From an uncultured Flavobacteriaceae bacterium (GTDB lineage: Bacteria; Bacteroidota; Bacteroidia; Flavobacteriales; Flavobacteriaceae): a stretch of DNA of 64,000 bases. A program made the position numbers and the translations under genes. Under the pieces are notes generated by a model. That model was not told where the DNA came from. It was given only the letters and a program-made list of their open reading frames with translations, and ran no database searches. Positions within the stretch are counted from its first letter, which is position 1, and each line of letters begins with the position of its first letter. Positions 9,534-19,400 of this stretch are shown here, in pieces. The stretch spans positions 116,986 through 180,985 of the forward strand of contig CANKYF010000008.1 of the NCBI GenBank assembly GCA_947487895.1. Reading direction: 5' to 3'.

Positions 9534-10379
9534 TTATTCTAAGATTTTTTCCAGCCAATTCTCAGCCAATCTAGGCCATAATTTAGCAGCTTCATTACCA
9601 GGTCTTAAACCATATCCATGTCCGCCATTTTGTATAAAATGTAAGTCTACGGGAATATTATGGTCTCTTAAAGCTGTTGTCATAACTAATGCACTATTAC
9701 CGTATTTATCATCTGCAGTAGCAAAAATGAAAAATGGAGGTGTATCTTTTGTAATCTTAATTTCGGGAGTTAAACTTCTGTTTTCACCTTTATCTAAATA
9801 TGCGGGGTACACTAAGATAGCAAAATCAGGTCTGCAAGAAATATGGTCTGTTTTGTCAACTTTCTTATAAGAATCTGAAGTAAATAGGGTAGCAGCTCTT
9901 GCGCTTAAACTACCACCTGCGGAAAAACCTAAAACACCTATTTTATTAGCATCAATATCATATTTGTCTGCATTGTTTCTAACAATTCTTATAGCTCTTT
10001 GAACATCATTTAAAGCACCCAATTGTTTTTGTGGGACTCTATAATGTAACACAAAAGCTGTATATCCTAAAGTATTTAGCCATTGTGCAACTTCAGTACC
10101 TTCAAGGTTAGTAGCTAGTATGCTGTATCCTCCACCTGGACATACAATTACTGCACCTTTTGAGGCATTTGCTTTACTAGGTTTAAATACTAATAAGTCT
10201 GGATTAGTAACTTTTGAATATCTAATAACATTATTGCTATTATTATCAGATATTTCATGTTCCTGTTTCGATTCAGTCTCATTGGGAACCTCATTAGACC
10301 ATAAATAAACCGATTTTGTTGACTGCCCCAATGCTATTTGCGTAATTACTAAAACAACTATTATTAGTATTTGTTTCAT
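9534..10379 (-). CDS. Secreted alpha/beta-hydrolase, carbohydrate esterase-like
   Basis: A 281-residue protein with a signal peptide ending at ALGQ. It shows the oxyanion-type CPGGGY block (residues 80-85), nucleophile S153 in G-F-S-A-G, an acidic FATADD block near 220, and a GGHGYGLR block near 250 with the catalytic His. This is the BD-FAE/acetyl-xylan-esterase-like branch of esterases that sit in polysaccharide loci and remove acetyl or feruloyl groups from sugars. It starts 4 bp after the GH2 gene ends, so the two are one transcription unit. The acyl group and the sugar are not readable from the sequence. Confidence 0.86.
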   Translation of the reverse strand: MKQILIIVVLVITQIALGQSTKSVYLWSNEVPNETESKQEHEISDNNSNNVIRYSKVTNPDLLVFKPSKANASKGAVIVCPGGGYSILATNLEGTEVAQWLNTLGYTAFVLHYRVPQKQLGALNDVQRAIRIVRNNADKYDIDANKIGVLGFSAGGSLSARAATLFTSDSYKKVDKTDHISCRPDFAILVYPAYLDKGENRSLTPEIKITKDTPPFFIFATADDKYGNSALVMTTALRDHNIPVDLHFIQNGGHGYGLRPGNEAAKLWPRLAENWLEKILE

Positions 10380-10383
10380 GTTA

Positions 10384-12873
10384 TTATTTTGTTTCTATCG
10401 AAATTGTGGTATTTAATAATTCATTAGATGAAGCTGTAATATCAATAGATCCAGATGTTTCATTTGATTTTACAATTAACAAACATTTACCACTAAATGC
10501 TTTGCTTTGATGCGCTTTAAAAGATGCTAAAGATGCCTGATCTCCATTTCCAACAGCGGCTAATACGCCAGCGCCTTCAATTTTAAAGTTAACAAGATTA
10601 TCTGCTTTTGGACATAAATTGCCGTTTTCATCTAATATACTCATTGTGATGAAAGACAAATCTTTTCCATCGGCATCAATAATAGTTCTATCGGCTTCTA
10701 GTTTAATTTTTGAAGGTTTTCCTGCTGTTTTTATTTCTTTACTAGCAGCCTCTTTACCGTCTTTATAAGCAACTACTTTTATAGTGCCTGGTTGATAAGG
10801 TACATTCCAAGATAATCTATATTTTGTTTTATACATGCCTTTTTCAAAATCGTGAAATTCTGAAGGTATTTCTGTAAAGTCTTTTCCTTTAACTTTTTTA
10901 CCAAAAGAGGTGCCATTTACAAATAATTCGACTTCATCACAGTTGGTATAGGAGAATACAGGAATAGTTTTTCCTTCTTGCCCTTCCCAGTTCCAGTGTG
11001 GTAACACATGCACCATTGGTTCTTCAGTCCATTGGCTTTGGTATAAATAGTACCTGTCTTTAGGAAACCCACATAAATCAACAGGCGCAAAATAAGACGC
11101 GTGAGAAGGCCAATCGGCATTCCAATAGCCATTAGTAGAATTATCTCTTCCTCCATAAGGTGTCGGTTCTCCTAAATAGTCAAAACCAGTCCAAATGAAT
11201 TCACCTAAAGAACTTGGGTTTTGTTCTTGAGCGTCAAACTCAATATCTGGAGCATAGGCCCAAGCAGGACCCACAGTAACATCATAACTAGATACATGAT
11301 TGGTTTCATGTTTTTCCTTAAATTCAATAGGTAAATGGTAAACACCTCTACTACTTGTTTGAGATGAGGTTTCAGATCCATAAAAAACCAAATCAGGATT
11401 TTGTTCTTTTATTTCTGAGTAGCTAGATGGCCAATAATTCATACCCACAATATCTACGTTGTAAGCCAATTTATTAGTAAACGGTGCCGGATAATGATTA
11501 AACCCTATTGTTGTTGGCCTGGTATCATCTTGATCATGACATATATCATTTAGGTGTTTTGTTAACTTCCAGCCATCTTCTCTGGCTTGCTCTAAAATTT
11601 CATTACCAATACTCCACATAATGACAGATGGGTGATTTCTATCTCGCTTAATTAAATCGCGTAAATCTTTTTCATGCCATTTATCAAAATGTTTATGGTA
11701 TCCGTTGGGTACTTTACCAATTTTCCATTCATCAAAAGCTTCATCAATCACTATAATTCCTAATTTATCACATATTTCTAACATTTCAGGAGAAGGAGGG
11801 TTATGACTTGTACGTAAGGCATTAACCCCCATACTTTGCATGATTTGCATTTGGCGTTCTGTAGCTCTATAGTTAACACTCGCTCCTAAAGGGCCTAAAT
11901 CATGATGCATACAAACCCCATTAAATATCACTTTTTTTCCGTTTATGAGGAAACCTTTGTCGGCACCATAATCAATAGTTCTAACACCAAAAGGAGTTTT
12001 ATATTCATCTATAATTTTGTTTTCAATTTTAATAGAACTATATGCTGTGTATAAATAAGATGCACCTATATTCCAGAGATTTACATTAGTAATATTTGAT
12101 GCTTCAGAAACTACCTTTTTAGAATTAGCTTCTATCGAAACTTTTGTTTCATTTTCCGAAACTATATTTTCATTGGCATCTTTAATAATTGTAGTTAAGA
12201 TAGCATTGGTATTAGAATTTGAAACATTTTTAATAGTTGTTTCAACATTTACTTCAGCATTACCATTTTCAACTTTTGGTGTTGTAATATAAGTGCCCCA
12301 TTGTGGAATATGAATAGAGTTATTCATCTTTAATCTAACATTTCTATATATACCAGCACCTGCATACCAACGCATAGATAAATCTTCGGGGGCTAATCGA
12401 ACTGCTAAAATATTTTTTTCTCCAAAATTGATATGTTCTGTTAAATCAAATTCAAAACCAATGTATCCATAAGGTCTTTCTCCAATATATTTACCATTTA
12501 AATACACTTTAGAGTTACTCATAGCACCGTCAAACTCTATAGAGATTTGTTTTCCTTTTTGATCCTTATCAATTGTAAAATGTTTTCGGTACCAACCTAT
12601 ACCATGTACAGGTAAACCACCAGTTCTAGCATTGTATTTATTGTCAAAAGGACCTTCAATAGACCAGTCATGTGGAAGTGTAACTTTTTGCCAATTACTA
12701 TCATCAAAATTTGATGTTTCTGCATTGGGGGTGCTATTTTTTTGAAACAACCACCCTTTGTTAAAGTCACTATCTGGTAGTGATATAGAAACTGATTTTT
12801 CTGAGTTACAATTGGTAAAAGAAAATACCAAAAACACTATTAAAATAATAATGTTAGGTCTAAATAATTTCAT
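10384..12873 (-). CDS. GH2 beta-galactosidase-like lipoprotein
   Basis: Family GH2 retaining exo-glycosidase of 829 residues with lipobox cysteine near C22. Order: N-terminal jelly-roll sugar-binding domain (about 35-180, with LPHDW and GIGWYRK), immunoglobulin-like domain (185-300), TIM barrel (305-600) with acid/base E425 in W-S-I-G-N-E and nucleophile E501 in YGSETSS, then further beta domains including a DUF4982-like segment around 640-715 and an Ig-like end. GVCMHHD and RTSHNPP are typical of bacteroidotal GH2. Beta-galactosidase is the best guess; beta-glucuronidase and others in the family cannot be excluded. First gene of a two-gene minus-strand unit with the esterase, divergent from the fucosidase. 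Confidence 0.9.
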   Translation of the reverse strand: MKLFRPNIIILIVFLVFSFTNCNSEKSVSISLPDSDFNKGWLFQKNSTPNAETSNFDDSNWQKVTLPHDWSIEGPFDNKYNARTGGLPVHGIGWYRKHFTIDKDQKGKQISIEFDGAMSNSKVYLNGKYIGERPYGYIGFEFDLTEHINFGEKNILAVRLAPEDLSMRWYAGAGIYRNVRLKMNNSIHIPQWGTYITTPKVENGNAEVNVETTIKNVSNSNTNAILTTIIKDANENIVSENETKVSIEANSKKVVSEASNITNVNLWNIGASYLYTAYSSIKIENKIIDEYKTPFGVRTIDYGADKGFLINGKKVIFNGVCMHHDLGPLGASVNYRATERQMQIMQSMGVNALRTSHNPPSPEMLEICDKLGIIVIDEAFDEWKIGKVPNGYHKHFDKWHEKDLRDLIKRDRNHPSVIMWSIGNEILEQAREDGWKLTKHLNDICHDQDDTRPTTIGFNHYPAPFTNKLAYNVDIVGMNYWPSSYSEIKEQNPDLVFYGSETSSQTSSRGVYHLPIEFKEKHETNHVSSYDVTVGPAWAYAPDIEFDAQEQNPSSLGEFIWTGFDYLGEPTPYGGRDNSTNGYWNADWPSHASYFAPVDLCGFPKDRYYLYQSQWTEEPMVHVLPHWNWEGQEGKTIPVFSYTNCDEVELFVNGTSFGKKVKGKDFTEIPSEFHDFEKGMYKTKYRLSWNVPYQPGTIKVVAYKDGKEAASKEIKTAGKPSKIKLEADRTIIDADGKDLSFITMSILDENGNLCPKADNLVNFKIEGAGVLAAVGNGDQASLASFKAHQSKAFSGKCLLIVKSNETSGSIDITASSNELLNTTISIETK

Positions 12874-12949
12874 TTTAATTTATATTTGTTTTTATGTTAA
12901 CGTTTTGAGTAAAAATAGTTTAATACTTGATTAAAACTAAACATTTACT

Positions 12950-12976
12950 CATATGCTTTTAATAAAAAGCCATATG
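12950..12976. promoter_or_regulatory. 27-bp imperfect palindrome in the divergent GH2/GH29 promoter region
   Basis: The sequence reads CATATG, CTTTTAATAAAAAG, C, CATATG, so both outer arms and inner arms pair. It lies 77 bp upstream of the GH2 start and 190 bp upstream of the fucosidase start. A terminator makes no sense between divergent genes, so an operator is more plausible. The rest of the 293-bp gap holds no gene. Confidence 0.35.
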
Positions 12977-13046
12977 TTGCGTAAAATATTTTAATATGCA
13001 AATTCTTATTTTTCGATAAAGTTTTTAATATGAAAAAATTTATTAG

Positions 13047-13056
13047 AACATATGTT
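13047..13056. promoter_or_regulatory. Perfect decamer palindrome, candidate operator upstream of GH29
   Basis: Second copy of AACATATGTT, 111 bp upstream of the fucosidase start and about 80 bp from the 27-bp palindrome that itself ends in CATATGTT. Clustering of the same core in this divergent region and before the sulfatase at 5173 suggests a shared site. Confidence 0.25.
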
Positions 13057-13166
13057 ATACTAATTAAAACAAAAAGTGTTCTTAAAACAGAAGAAAAAGC
13101 TGAATTTTGTATTATCACTACCTGAGCCTAGTAAGGTAGTTTCTAACCAAAAAATTATGACTATTT

Positions 13167-14693
13167 ATGTTATTTAAAAAACATTATTTACTACTGCTTT
13201 CAATTGTAGTTTTGTCTTCTTGTGGGAAAAAGAAAGAAGATATTGCAGTGGTGACTACAAAAGATACTATAAACATTTTTGAACCAAACTGGGAATCAAT
13301 TAAGAAAAACTATAAAGACCCAGAATGGTTTAACAATCAAAAATTCGGAATATTTATTCATTGGGGAGCGTATTCAGTACCAGCTTATGGAAGTGAATGG
13401 TATCCTAGGCAAATGTATATGGATACAGCTACATTTTCGGCTCAATTAAATTTAGAAAAAAAAGGACCTAATAGTACATATTTACACCATAAAGAAACAT
13501 GGGGAGATCAAAAGAAATTTGGTTATAAAGATTTTATTCCAATGCTTAAAGGTGAAAAGTTTAGTGCCGCAGAATGGATTGATTTATTTAAAAAATCTGG
13601 AGCTAAATATGTAGTGCCTGTAGCAGATCATCATGATGGTTTTGCCATGTACAAATCTAATACTACGCGTTGGAATGCTGTTAATATGGGGCCAAAGAGA
13701 GATGTGTTAGGGGAGCTTTTTAAAGAAGGAAGAAGTAAAGGTTTAATAATGGGAGCATCTTCTCATTATGCATTTAATTGGTCTTTTTACAATAAAAAAG
13801 ATCATTTTGACACTACAGACCCTGAATACGCAGATTTATATTCGCCAAAAGGAAAAGACATAAATGAACCAGTTTCTGAAGCATTTAAACAAAAATGGTG
13901 GAACAGAACAGTAGATTTAATAGATAATTACCAACCAGATATTCTTTGGTTTGACTTTTATTTAGATATCCCTGATTATGAAGATATGAGACCTAAAATA
14001 GCAGCATACTATTATAATAAAGGTAGAGAATGGGGTAAAGAAGTTGTTATCAATGATAAAAATTATGATCATGAAGCGTTTCCTGAAGGTACTGTTATAT
14101 ACGATTTAGAAAGAGGAAAACTACCAGGCATTAGAAAATTGCCTTGGCAAACAGACACCTCTATTGGAAAAAATTCGTGGTGTCATGTTAATAATTGGAA
14201 ATCTAAAACTGCCAATCAGTTAATTGATGATTTGGTAGATATTGTTTCTAAAAATGGAAACCTTTTGTTAAATGTAGGGCCAAAATCTGATGGTACTATT
14301 CCAAACGATCAAGCTGAAATATTATTAGAAATAGGGGATTGGTTGAAGATTAATGGAGAGGCTATTTATGACACTAAATATTGGAGAACATTTGGTGAAG
14401 GACCAACAGAAGTTAAAAAAGGACATCATTCTGAGGGGAAAAATAAAGATTTTACTGGTCAAGACATTAGGTTTACCCAAAAAGATGGCAATTTATACGC
14501 TATAATGATGGAGTGGCCAGATAAAAGTAAAGTAACTATAAAATCTATTACTTCTGAAGATAAAGTAAAAAGTGTTTCTTTATTGGGAAGTGATGCTAAA
14601 ATTACTTTTGAGCAAACTAATGAAGGGTTGTTAGTTAAGCTACCTAAAGAAAAGGTAGGAACAAATGCTCATACACTTAAAATTGAATTATAA
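13167..14693 (+). CDS. GH29 alpha-L-fucosidase, lipoprotein
   Basis: A 508-residue retaining alpha-L-fucosidase with lipobox cysteine C19. Typical motifs are GIFIHWGAYSVP (residues 61-72), YGSEWYPRQMY, VADHHDGFAMY (near 155), and the nucleophile D263 in I-L-W-F-D-F. LLLNVGPKSDGTIP near 370 closes the barrel and a beta-sandwich follows. The acid/base Glu is not conserved in position across GH29 and I cannot assign it. It removes terminal fucose, indicating that the target glycan is fucosylated or a fucan fragment. It is transcribed alone on the plus strand and has its own terminator-like structure. Confidence 0.93.
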   Translation: MLFKKHYLLLLSIVVLSSCGKKKEDIAVVTTKDTINIFEPNWESIKKNYKDPEWFNNQKFGIFIHWGAYSVPAYGSEWYPRQMYMDTATFSAQLNLEKKGPNSTYLHHKETWGDQKKFGYKDFIPMLKGEKFSAAEWIDLFKKSGAKYVVPVADHHDGFAMYKSNTTRWNAVNMGPKRDVLGELFKEGRSKGLIMGASSHYAFNWSFYNKKDHFDTTDPEYADLYSPKGKDINEPVSEAFKQKWWNRTVDLIDNYQPDILWFDFYLDIPDYEDMRPKIAAYYYNKGREWGKEVVINDKNYDHEAFPEGTVIYDLERGKLPGIRKLPWQTDTSIGKNSWCHVNNWKSKTANQLIDDLVDIVSKNGNLLLNVGPKSDGTIPNDQAEILLEIGDWLKINGEAIYDTKYWRTFGEGPTEVKKGHHSEGKNKDFTGQDIRFTQKDGNLYAIMMEWPDKSKVTIKSITSEDKVKSVSLLGSDAKITFEQTNEGLLVKLPKEKVGTNAHTLKIEL

Positions 14694-14719
14694 TTAGTTA
14701 GTTAAATATAATTTGTTGC

Positions 14720-14757
14720 AAAAAGTCTTCTGAAATTAATTTAGAGGGCTTTTTTTA
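14720..14757 (+). terminator. Imperfect hairpin with T-run after GH29
   Basis: AAAAAGTCTTCT is followed after an 11-base loop by AGAGGGCTTTTTTT. The stem has mismatches but ends in a seven-base T run 28-63 bp after the fucosidase stop, which suits an intrinsic terminator. Confidence 0.5.
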
Positions 14758-14801
14758 TTAAAGTAAATAATATCTAGATCTTTTTAATGTTCTTTTATGA
14801 T

Positions 14802-14840
14802 AAAAAAACACCTTCTAATTAATTATTAGAAGGTGTTTTT
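14802..14840. terminator. Strong symmetric hairpin, bidirectional terminator between convergent genes
   Basis: AAAACACCTTCTAAT pairs perfectly with the following ATTAGAAGGTGTTTT around a four-base loop, with A-run on the left and T-run on the right. It lies between the convergent fucosidase and sulfatase genes and can work in both directions. Confidence 0.85.
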
Positions 14841-14861
14841 ATTTTACAGGTAATGAATTTA

Positions 14862-16361
14862 TTATAATTTAATGATTGAAGTAAGATCTAAAGGATCATT
14901 CATATCTTTTTGTAGTTTCACTAAGTCATTGAATAAAATTTCTACCTTTTCTTTATAAGCAGCATTATCTGCTAAATTATTCATTTCTTCGGGGTCATTG
15001 GTTAAGTCAAACAACAACACCTTTTTTATTTTTGGGTATATAATTAATTTGAAACCATCTTTTCTAATCATACGTTGTAAATCAACATAACCATTGTAAA
15101 TAGCGTTGTAATTACTTTTTGTTTGTTCACCAGATACTAAGTCTAAAAAGCTATTAAAGAATACATAGTTAGGTTTTTCAATATTAGCTAGTTCTAAACT
15201 GGTAGCCATAGCATCTTGTATATAGATGTCTTCATTGATTTTTTTGTTTTTTGGGATATCTGGTCCTGTAATCATAAAAGGAGCTCTGATACTATGGTCA
15301 AATTGAGATTGCTTACCAATAAGTCCATGCTTACCAATAGCTAAACCATGGTCTGCAGTAAAAATAATATAAGTATTGTCCATTTTACCTGTTGCTTCTA
15401 GTCTATCTATAACTTTACCAATTTGAGCATCTAAATGCGTAATAATTGCGTAATACTCTTGGATGTGTACTTTGGTAGCGTATTCTGTTCTAGGGAAAGG
15501 CGCTAAAGCTTCGTCCCTTAAATCTGGACCACAGCCCATATCGTCTTTAAAGGGGTATTCTGGTAACCAACTTTCAGGTAGATTGATTTTTTCTAAAGGA
15601 TATTTATCTATGTATTCTTTTGGTGCTTGTCTTGGATCGTGAGGTGCATTAAAAGCCAAGTACATAAAAAACGGGTTGTCGCTGTTTTCAGCTTTTTCTA
15701 TAAAATTTAAAGCATCATCTTTTAAAACTTCGCTCCAGTGTTTACCGCCTTCCCAAAAGCCACCAAACTTAGTGTCTGTTGGAGACCAAGTAGTATCTTG
15801 TTCACTTAAAGGTCTATTGTAACCTACAGGCATTAGGGTTGCAGGATCTGTATCTGTACCCTCAATAGACTTAAATTTAGCCACTTGAATTTCATGTTCC
15901 CATTCATCTCCAGGCATGCCAGGTCTTATATGTTTTACGTTTTGAAATACACTATCTGCTTTAGCATCAATATGCCATTTACCAGTCATGTAAGTATCAT
16001 AACCAGCATTTTCCATTAGCTTACCCCAAGTTTTATCTAGTTCTTTATTGTTGCTCCAGTTTTTTCTAAAATTATTCACATCCCAAACGGTTCTACCAGA
16101 TAATAACATAGATCTAGATGCTGTACAAATTGCCCCATTCCATGCTCCCATGTTGTAAGCGTTTGTAAATGTAGTTCCACCAGAAACTAACTTATCTAAA
16201 TTAGGTGTTTGGATTTCAGAATTACCCAGAGCATTTATGGCAGTATAAGTCATATCATCTGCAAAAATAAAAACCACATTTGGTTTTTTTGGGGTTTCTT
16301 TTTTGGGTGTGTTACACGCAAAAACGGAAAATAGCAAAAATGCTATGAGAAGGTTTTTCAT
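14862..16361 (-). CDS. S1-family sulfatase, lipoprotein
   Basis: Fourth sulfatase, 499 residues, with lipobox cysteine C16 (VFAC). Metal pair D35-D36 in FADDMTY. The FGly site is C79 in C-T-A-S-R, where Ala replaces the more common Pro; the C-x-(P/A)-x-R rule still holds, so it should be matured normally. TGKWHID near residue 125 and FTADHGLAIGKHGLIGKQS near 345 complete the site. The Y-N-M-G-A-W-N-G-A-I-C stretch resembles the sulfatase at 5173, although the two are otherwise diverged. The gene follows the HTCS on the same strand by about 100 bp. Confidence 0.93.
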   Translation of the reverse strand: MKNLLIAFLLFSVFACNTPKKETPKKPNVVFIFADDMTYTAINALGNSEIQTPNLDKLVSGGTTFTNAYNMGAWNGAICTASRSMLLSGRTVWDVNNFRKNWSNNKELDKTWGKLMENAGYDTYMTGKWHIDAKADSVFQNVKHIRPGMPGDEWEHEIQVAKFKSIEGTDTDPATLMPVGYNRPLSEQDTTWSPTDTKFGGFWEGGKHWSEVLKDDALNFIEKAENSDNPFFMYLAFNAPHDPRQAPKEYIDKYPLEKINLPESWLPEYPFKDDMGCGPDLRDEALAPFPRTEYATKVHIQEYYAIITHLDAQIGKVIDRLEATGKMDNTYIIFTADHGLAIGKHGLIGKQSQFDHSIRAPFMITGPDIPKNKKINEDIYIQDAMATSLELANIEKPNYVFFNSFLDLVSGEQTKSNYNAIYNGYVDLQRMIRKDGFKLIIYPKIKKVLLFDLTNDPEEMNNLADNAAYKEKVEILFNDLVKLQKDMNDPLDLTSIIKL

Positions 16362-16461
16362 TTTAAATTTTAATTAAGATCTACTTTTTTCAATCACTAA
16401 AATTAATGAAAACCCCAATATATGATTTGTACAAATTGTTCAATATTTAGTACAAATGTTT

Positions 16462-19400
16462 TTATTTAGCCGCTTTTTGGGTTGTTTCAGTTTTTTCTTG
16501 ATTTTTACTAACGTATTCACTAGGAATAACTCCAAACTGTTTTTTAAAGCATTTAGCAAAATAAGAGGCTGTATTGAAACCAGTCATGTACATGATTTCT
16601 TTAACTGAATAATCACTTTGTTCAAACAGTTGAACAGCTCTTTTTAGTTTAATATTTCTTATAAATTCGCTAGAGGAAAGTCCAGTAATTTCTTTAAATT
16701 TAGAATATAGATTACTTCTACTATATCCCATTTCTTTAACAAGCATTTCAACATTAAAATCTGTATTCATCATGTTATCTTCAACAATACCAATAGCTTT
16801 TTGAAGGAACATTTCATCCATAGAAGTCACAGTTACTTCTTTAGGTTGAAGCGTTATTTCTCTATTAAATCTTTTTCTTAAATCTGATCTGTGTTTTATT
16901 ATGTTGGAGATTCTAAGTTCTAATAATTCAATATCAAAAGGTTTTCTTATATAACCATCTGCACCAATTTTTCGACCTTCAACCTCACTTTCCTGAGATA
17001 GTTTTGCAGTAAGCATAATAACAGGAATATGACTAGTTTCTTTTTTTGTTTTAATATTTTTACATAAATCATAACCATCCATTTCTGGCATTACAATATC
17101 TGTTAAAATCACACTTGGCATAAACTTATTTGCATACTCTAATCCCATTTGACCATTGTCTGCTTCGTAAACGGTGTAATTTTTACTTAAGGCTTGTTTT
17201 ATAAAAGCTCTAATATCTGCATTATCATCTACCACTAGAAGAATAGGTAGGTTCGATTTGTTAGGAGCTAAGTTTTGGTCTATAAGTTCGTCATTAATAC
17301 TTATTGCAGCTGTTTCTGCTTCAGAAGAACGTAAATAGAAGTCTACATCTTCTTTTTCTTTACAGGTAATTTCAGGAATATTTTCATATACTTTTCTTTC
17401 TATTGGAAGTTTTACAGTAAAAATAGTTTCAACATCTGGAATACTTTCTATATCAATAGTTCCTTGATGTAAATCGACTAAACTTTTTGTAAAGGACAAC
17501 CCAATACCAACGCCTTTTTGCTTTGCTTTTTTACGGTGTTTATTATCAGTGTAAAACCTAACAAAAATGTTCTTTATTTTTTCTTCATCAATACCAATTC
17601 CGCTATCTATTACTTTAATAACGACGTTTTTAGATTCATCCTTAAAAATATGGATACTTACTTTTCCTTTTTGAGGTGTGAATTTAAAAGCATTAGATAA
17701 TAAGTTAGACATTATTTTTTCAAGAGCTTCATGGTCAAACCAAGAGTCTATAGATGCTTCATGAGCTTCAACTTTAAAATCTATTTCTTGTTTTTTTGCT
17801 AAGAATTGAAATGGTTCTGTAATTTCTTTAACAAACATAACAATATCACTTTTACGCATTACAAGGCGCATCTTTCCTTGGTTCACTTTTCTAAAATCTA
17901 AAAGTTGATTTACAAGCCTTAGAAGATATTCTGTGTTTTTTTGCATAAGACCATATTGCTCTTGTGCAGCTTTATTATCAATTTCATGACTATGTTTTTG
18001 TAAATATTTTAAAGGGCCTTTAATAAGAGTTAAAGGCGTTCTGAATTCATGCGATATATTTGTGAAAAATTCTAATTTCACTTTATTAAGCTCGTCATTT
18101 TTTTCTTTTTCAACATGTTCTAACTCTAATTGATGCTTCTTGGTTGTTTTAATAATGGTAAATCTTCTATACATTAATAATAATCCGATTATTAGTGCAC
18201 TATATAAGAAGTAAGCAAAATTGGTTTGCCAAAAAGGAGGGGAAACACAAATTTTTAATTTAGAAGGAGCAGAATCCCAAATACCATCGTTATTTGATGC
18301 TTTGACTTTTAGTGTGTAATCACCATGCTCTAAGTTTGTATAGGTGGCAAAACGTTTATTGGCTTTTGTGTAAATCCAATCAGAATCAAAACCTTCAAGC
18401 ATATATGCAAATTTGTTTTTACCTGGCGCAGCAAAATGTAAAGCCGCAAACTCTACAGAAAAGCTGTTTTCATGATACTTTAGATGTAATTTTTCAGTAT
18501 TATTAATAGATTTTTCAAGTAAAACTCTACCATTTATTTTTTCACCAATACCAACTTCTTTATTAGAAATAGAAAAGTTGGTAAGTATTGTATTGGCTTC
18601 AAAGCTGTTATCTGTAATACTTTCTGGGAAGAAAGCATTGAAGCCATTAACACCTCCAAATAACATTTCCCCATTACTTCGCTTTACACAAGCCAATTCT
18701 TGAAATTCATTGCTTTGAAGCCCATCATTCACATCATAGTTTTTAAAAGCCTCTAATTTCGGATTGAATTTTGAAAGCCCTTGGTTTGTAGATAACCACA
18801 AGTTACCTTCATTATCTTCTAAAATCCCTTTTATTACATTGCTAGGTAAACCATCTGATACAGAATATACTTTAAACTTAGAAGCTTCAGAGGGTTTACC
18901 AGGGATGTATTTATTAAGTCCACCACCAAAAGTACCAAACCATAAATCGCCAGATTTACTTTCATAAATAGATAAAATATAATTGTGACTTAGGCTATTA
19001 TGGTCGCCTTGAATGTTTTTATAAATTTCAAACTTTGGGTCTTTTTTCAAAGCCTCTTCTGGTTTTAGTTTAGAAAGCCCGTTACCAGTAGCAAACCAAA
19101 TATTACCTTTACTATCTTCAAAAATATTTCGTATGATATCATTTGAAATACTATAAGGATCGTTTACGTTATTTTTTAGAATATCTTTTTTGTAAGACTT
19201 AGAATTTTTATAATAAGCCCACCTATGTATACCACCTCTATATGTACCAATCCAAATGTTTTTATAGCGATCTTCCATTATAGAAAAAACACTATGCTTA
19301 ACATTGAATCCACTTTGTATATCTATATTTTTAACTTTAGCAGGTTCCGTAATATCTAATTGATATAAGCTAGGAAAATCTTCGGCTCCTATTAATAATA

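Noticed and set aside
10917..11156. Small minus-strand frame inside the GH2 gene, and similar antisense frames inside HTCS, sulfatase, GH43 and RHS genes
   Set aside because: All are overlapped fully by well-supported genes with clear domains and none has a recognisable product.
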